From positions 1 to 64,000 of the forward strand of contig NZ_VSZS01000054.1 of NCBI RefSeq assembly GCF_008180155.1: 64,000 nucleotides of DNA. Reading direction: 5' to 3'. The notes under the pieces are model-generated. The model was not told the origin of the DNA. It was given only the letters and a program-made list of their open reading frames with translations, and ran no database searches. A program made the translations under genes and the position numbers. The DNA comes from Neoaquamicrobium microcysteis (GTDB lineage: Bacteria > Pseudomonadota > Alphaproteobacteria > Rhizobiales > Rhizobiaceae). Below are positions 62,112 through 64,000 of the stretch, piece after piece. The first letter of the stretch is position 1, and every line of letters begins with the position of its first letter.

Positions 62112-62741
62112 CTAGCCGCCGGCGCCTTCGAGATAGGTCAGGCACATGGCGACGAGCTGTTTTCGGATGGCGGCCTGGGCTTTTGCCGGCAGGTTTCGCT
62201 CGAAGACGTTGCGCACGGTGCCGAAGATCACCGAGAGCAGCGTGGCGTTGACCAGATCCAGGTTCGCATAGGCTGCATTGGGGGCCGTGGCGAGCATTGC
62301 CGCCGTCGCCTTGTCCATGCGGTGGGCGAAGGCCTCGATCAGCGCTTCGTTGTCGAGTTCGACGGCCGAACTGTAGAGCACGCGCGTGACATCGCTGCGC
62401 TCCGTCTTGGCGTCCCAATAGGCTTCGATCAGGGCTGCGACCATCGCGGCGGTCGGCCTGCCGTGGTGGCTGAGGCAGACCGCTTCAATGCGGTCGGCCA
62501 GCCGATCGAGGTAGCGTTCGTTGAGGGCGTAGAGCAGAGCCTGCTTGTGCGGGAAATACTGATACATCGTGCCCACCGATACGCCGGCACGTTCGGCCAC
62601 GCGCGTGGTGGTCAAACGGTGCACGCCTTCGGCCAGCAAAACCTGAATGGTCGCCTCGAAAATGGCGTCGACCGTGACCGCCGAGCGGGCCTGGCGCGGC
62701 CTTTTGCGGGCATTCAGGTGCCTGGGTGCTGGAACGTCCAT
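62112..62741 (-). CDS. TetR-family transcriptional regulator
   Basis: A 209-residue repressor. The N-terminal HTH reads TTTRVAERAGVSVGTMYQYFPHKQALLYAL, a textbook TetR domain; the ligand-binding part is mostly helical. ATG at 62741 is preferred over TTG at 62753. It is divergent from the SDR gene, with only 72 bases between and a GTCAG/CTGAC repeat in it, so it most likely represses that gene and itself. Confidence 0.88.
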   Translation of the reverse strand: MDVPAPRHLNARKRPRQARSAVTVDAIFEATIQVLLAEGVHRLTTTRVAERAGVSVGTMYQYFPHKQALLYALNERYLDRLADRIEAVCLSHHGRPTAAMVAALIEAYWDAKTERSDVTRVLYSSAVELDNEALIEAFAHRMDKATAAMLATAPNAAYANLDLVNATLLSVIFGTVRNVFERNLPAKAQAAIRKQLVAMCLTYLEGAGG

Positions 62742-62780
62742 ATGCGAATCCAAAACACGAATGATCCTTCATATATTCTC

Positions 62781-62794
62781 GTCAGGCATCTGAC
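62781..62794. promoter_or_regulatory. Short inverted repeat, candidate TetR operator
   Basis: GTCAG-GCAT-CTGAC: perfect 5-base arms around 4 bases, in the gap between the TetR gene and the SDR gene. The arms are short, so the assignment is tentative. Confidence 0.4.
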
Positions 62795-62813
62795 CAGTTT
62801 TTGAAGGAATTCG

Positions 62814-63545
62814 ATGATGACGACGCAGAGAATCGCACTGGTGACCGGCGCGAACAAGGGAATAGGGCTGGAGATCGCCCGCCAGCTGGCGCAGACCGGC
62901 GTCCACGTGCTGCTCGGGGCGCGAGATGTCGCCCGCGGGCGCCAGGCGGTCGCATCGCTCGCCTCGGCTGGGCTCGATGTCGAGGCGATCGAGATCGACC
63001 TCAACGACCAGAAGACGATCGAGGCGGCGGCGGAGGCGATCGGCCGTCGCCATGGCGGGCTCGATATCCTGGTGAACAATGCCGGCATCGTCGATGCGGA
63101 AGACGGCCCGCCATCGGTCGCGACCGCCGCCGCCGCCCGCCGGCTGATGGAGACGAACTTCATCGGCACGCTCGCCGTGACGCAGGCCATGCTGCCGCTG
63201 TTGCGACGGTCATCGGCCGGCCGCATCGTCAACCTGGCCACGACGCTGGGATCGCTCTCGATCAATGGCGATCCGACCTCGCCTTACTATGATGCGCGGC
63301 TGATCGGCTACAACGCGTCGAAGGCCGCGCTCAACATGCTGACCGTGCAACTGGCCGCGGAGCTGAAGGACACCTCCATTGCGGTCAACTCGGTGGCGCC
63401 GGGGTACGTGAAAACCGACCTGACCGGCAATAACGGGTTCATGACCGCGGAGGAGGGTGCGCGCCTGCCGGTGGAGTATGCCTTGCTGGGCGATGGTGCC
63501 GTGTCGGGCCGTTTCGTCGAGCCGGCCGGAAACGCGCCGTGGTAG
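62814..63545 (+). CDS. Short-chain dehydrogenase/reductase (SDR)
   Basis: A 243-residue NAD(P)-dependent oxidoreductase. TGANKGIG binds the cofactor near residue 12, NNAG follows near residue 89, and YNASKAAL holds the catalytic Tyr and Lys; the Thr-Thr-Leu-Gly-Ser stretch supplies the Ser. Carbonyl-reductase-like members act on varied ketones or aldehydes. Probably controlled by the divergent TetR protein, perhaps in response to a xenobiotic. Two start codons overlap (ATGATG at 62814). Confidence 0.87.
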   Translation: MMTTQRIALVTGANKGIGLEIARQLAQTGVHVLLGARDVARGRQAVASLASAGLDVEAIEIDLNDQKTIEAAAEAIGRRHGGLDILVNNAGIVDAEDGPPSVATAAAARRLMETNFIGTLAVTQAMLPLLRRSSAGRIVNLATTLGSLSINGDPTSPYYDARLIGYNASKAALNMLTVQLAAELKDTSIAVNSVAPGYVKTDLTGNNGFMTAEEGARLPVEYALLGDGAVSGRFVEPAGNAPW

Positions 63546-63555
63546 CTCGCGCCGG

Positions 63556-64000
63556 TTACAGGCGATCGGCGGCGATCCAGAGGCCGGCCGCCACGATGGC
63601 GAGAGCCAGCAGGAACTTCCATGCCCGGACGACGATGATTGCGGGGATGATGGCGGATGCGAGCCACCACCCGGCGACCTCCATATATGCGTGGAGGGCA
63701 GCGGCGCTCACGCCGAAGGCCGGAACGAGCGCGTAGAGTTCGTTTCTCGTCCACGGGCGAGGAGGCGGCGCGGGCTTGCGGCGGGACGGGGCGGCCGGTG
63801 CGGATCGTGCGGCGGTCGATGACGACGCAGCCCAGCTTTCCGTGCCGGGGATCGTCCCCGAGCCGCCGCAGCCGATGCAGGTGTTCTGCTGGCGGCTGGA
63901 ACCTCGCCCGCTGCCGCCGCAGGCCGCGCAGGCGATGTGCGTGAAACCGCCGGTTCCGCTGCCTCCGCACGAATAGCAGGGCGGGTAGTCGCCATAGGTC
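63556..64000 (-). CDS. CxxCGGSG zinc-motif membrane protein, partial
   Basis: The frame on the minus strand ends with TAA at 63556-63558 and runs past the right edge, so the start is not in the window. The visible 147 or so residues begin with DnaJ-like zinc repeats CYSCGGSGTGG, CAACGGSGRG and CIGCGGSGT, then an Ala/Pro-rich basic linker, and two C-terminal membrane segments (AIIPAIIVV; FLLALAIVAAGLWIA). It may be a small membrane protein with a DnaJ-type zinc ribbon. High G+C. Confidence 0.6.
   Translation of the reverse strand, partial: TYGDYPPCYSCGGSGTGGFTHIACAACGGSGRGSSRQQNTCIGCGGSGTIPGTESWAASSSTAARSAPAAPSRRKPAPPPRPWTRNELYALVPAFGVSAAALHAYMEVAGWWLASAIIPAIIVVRAWKFLLALAIVAAGLWIAADRL

Noticed and set aside
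62021-62251. Plus-strand open frame before the TetR gene
   Set aside because: Overlaps the TetR coding region and is Arg-rich, typical of a shadow frame.
1-64000. CRISPR array, rRNA operon or insertion sequence
   Set aside because: No regularly spaced repeats, rRNA sequence or transposase with terminal inverted repeats was seen on reading the window.

Overview
The window looks like a chromosome segment of an alphaproteobacterium, most likely Hyphomicrobiales (Phyllobacteriaceae-like: Mesorhizobium, Nitratireductor, Aquamicrobium). This rests on high G+C, a pyruvate dehydrogenase E2 tail, pst-phoU-phoB order, long PstC/PstA forms, a SorC/ROK/ABC-rich gene content and family-level resemblance of the proteins. 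The genus is an inference.

Left part (0-15.6 kb): after the end of pdhC and a small unknown gene comes a locus bracketed by two SorC-family regulators. The first regulator is divergent from a ferric-type (FbpABC/AfuABC-like) ABC importer, followed by a metallo-beta-lactamase-fold hydrolase and a SurE nucleotidase. A HAD phosphatase and an unknown protein run the other way. Next is a glucitol-type PTS: gutM, srlA, srlE, srlB and a dedicated HPr-EI fusion. An unknown 265-residue protein and the second SorC regulator close the block. The theme appears to be import and dephosphorylation of a sugar or polyol phosphate; no sorbitol-6-phosphate dehydrogenase is visible.

Middle part (15.6-48.6 kb): a small lipoprotein; a surface polysaccharide cluster (O-antigen ligase-like, epimerase, CapD/WbpM-like dehydratase, initiating sugar transferase); a 4-oxalocrotonate tautomerase homologue with a TTG start; a seven-PAS hybrid histidine kinase; pstSCAB-phoU-phoB behind a clear Pho box; a vanadium haloperoxidase/acid phosphatase-like protein coupled to a CRTAC1-like FG-GAP protein; a ROK regulator divergent from a XylFHG-like sugar ABC importer with a 27-bp palindrome between them; then housekeeping genes (xerD, accA, an L,D-transpeptidase, TusA-like, a CobW/COG0523 GTPase, a DacA-like carboxypeptidase, an M20 amidohydrolase) and tRNA-Arg(CCT).

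Right part (48.6-60.2 kb): an approximately 11.6-kb island inserted in the 3' end of tRNA-Arg(CCT), bounded by a perfect 46-bp direct repeat and of visibly lower G+C. It carries an integrase beside the right end, an AlpA-like regulator, two HUH-type replication initiator candidates, a second tyrosine recombinase lacking a normal start, a XRE repressor with a palindromic operator, and defence candidates: an ABC/SMC-like ATPase with an altered Walker A, an AbiTii-domain protein and a CxxC...H protein. It looks like a small integrative element with anti-phage cargo.

After the island (60.2-64 kb): an unknown protein, a phytanoyl-CoA dioxygenase-like protein, a TetR regulator divergent from an SDR oxidoreductase, and the end of a CxxCGGSG zinc-motif membrane protein on the minus strand.

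No CRISPR array, rRNA gene or recognisable insertion sequence was seen.
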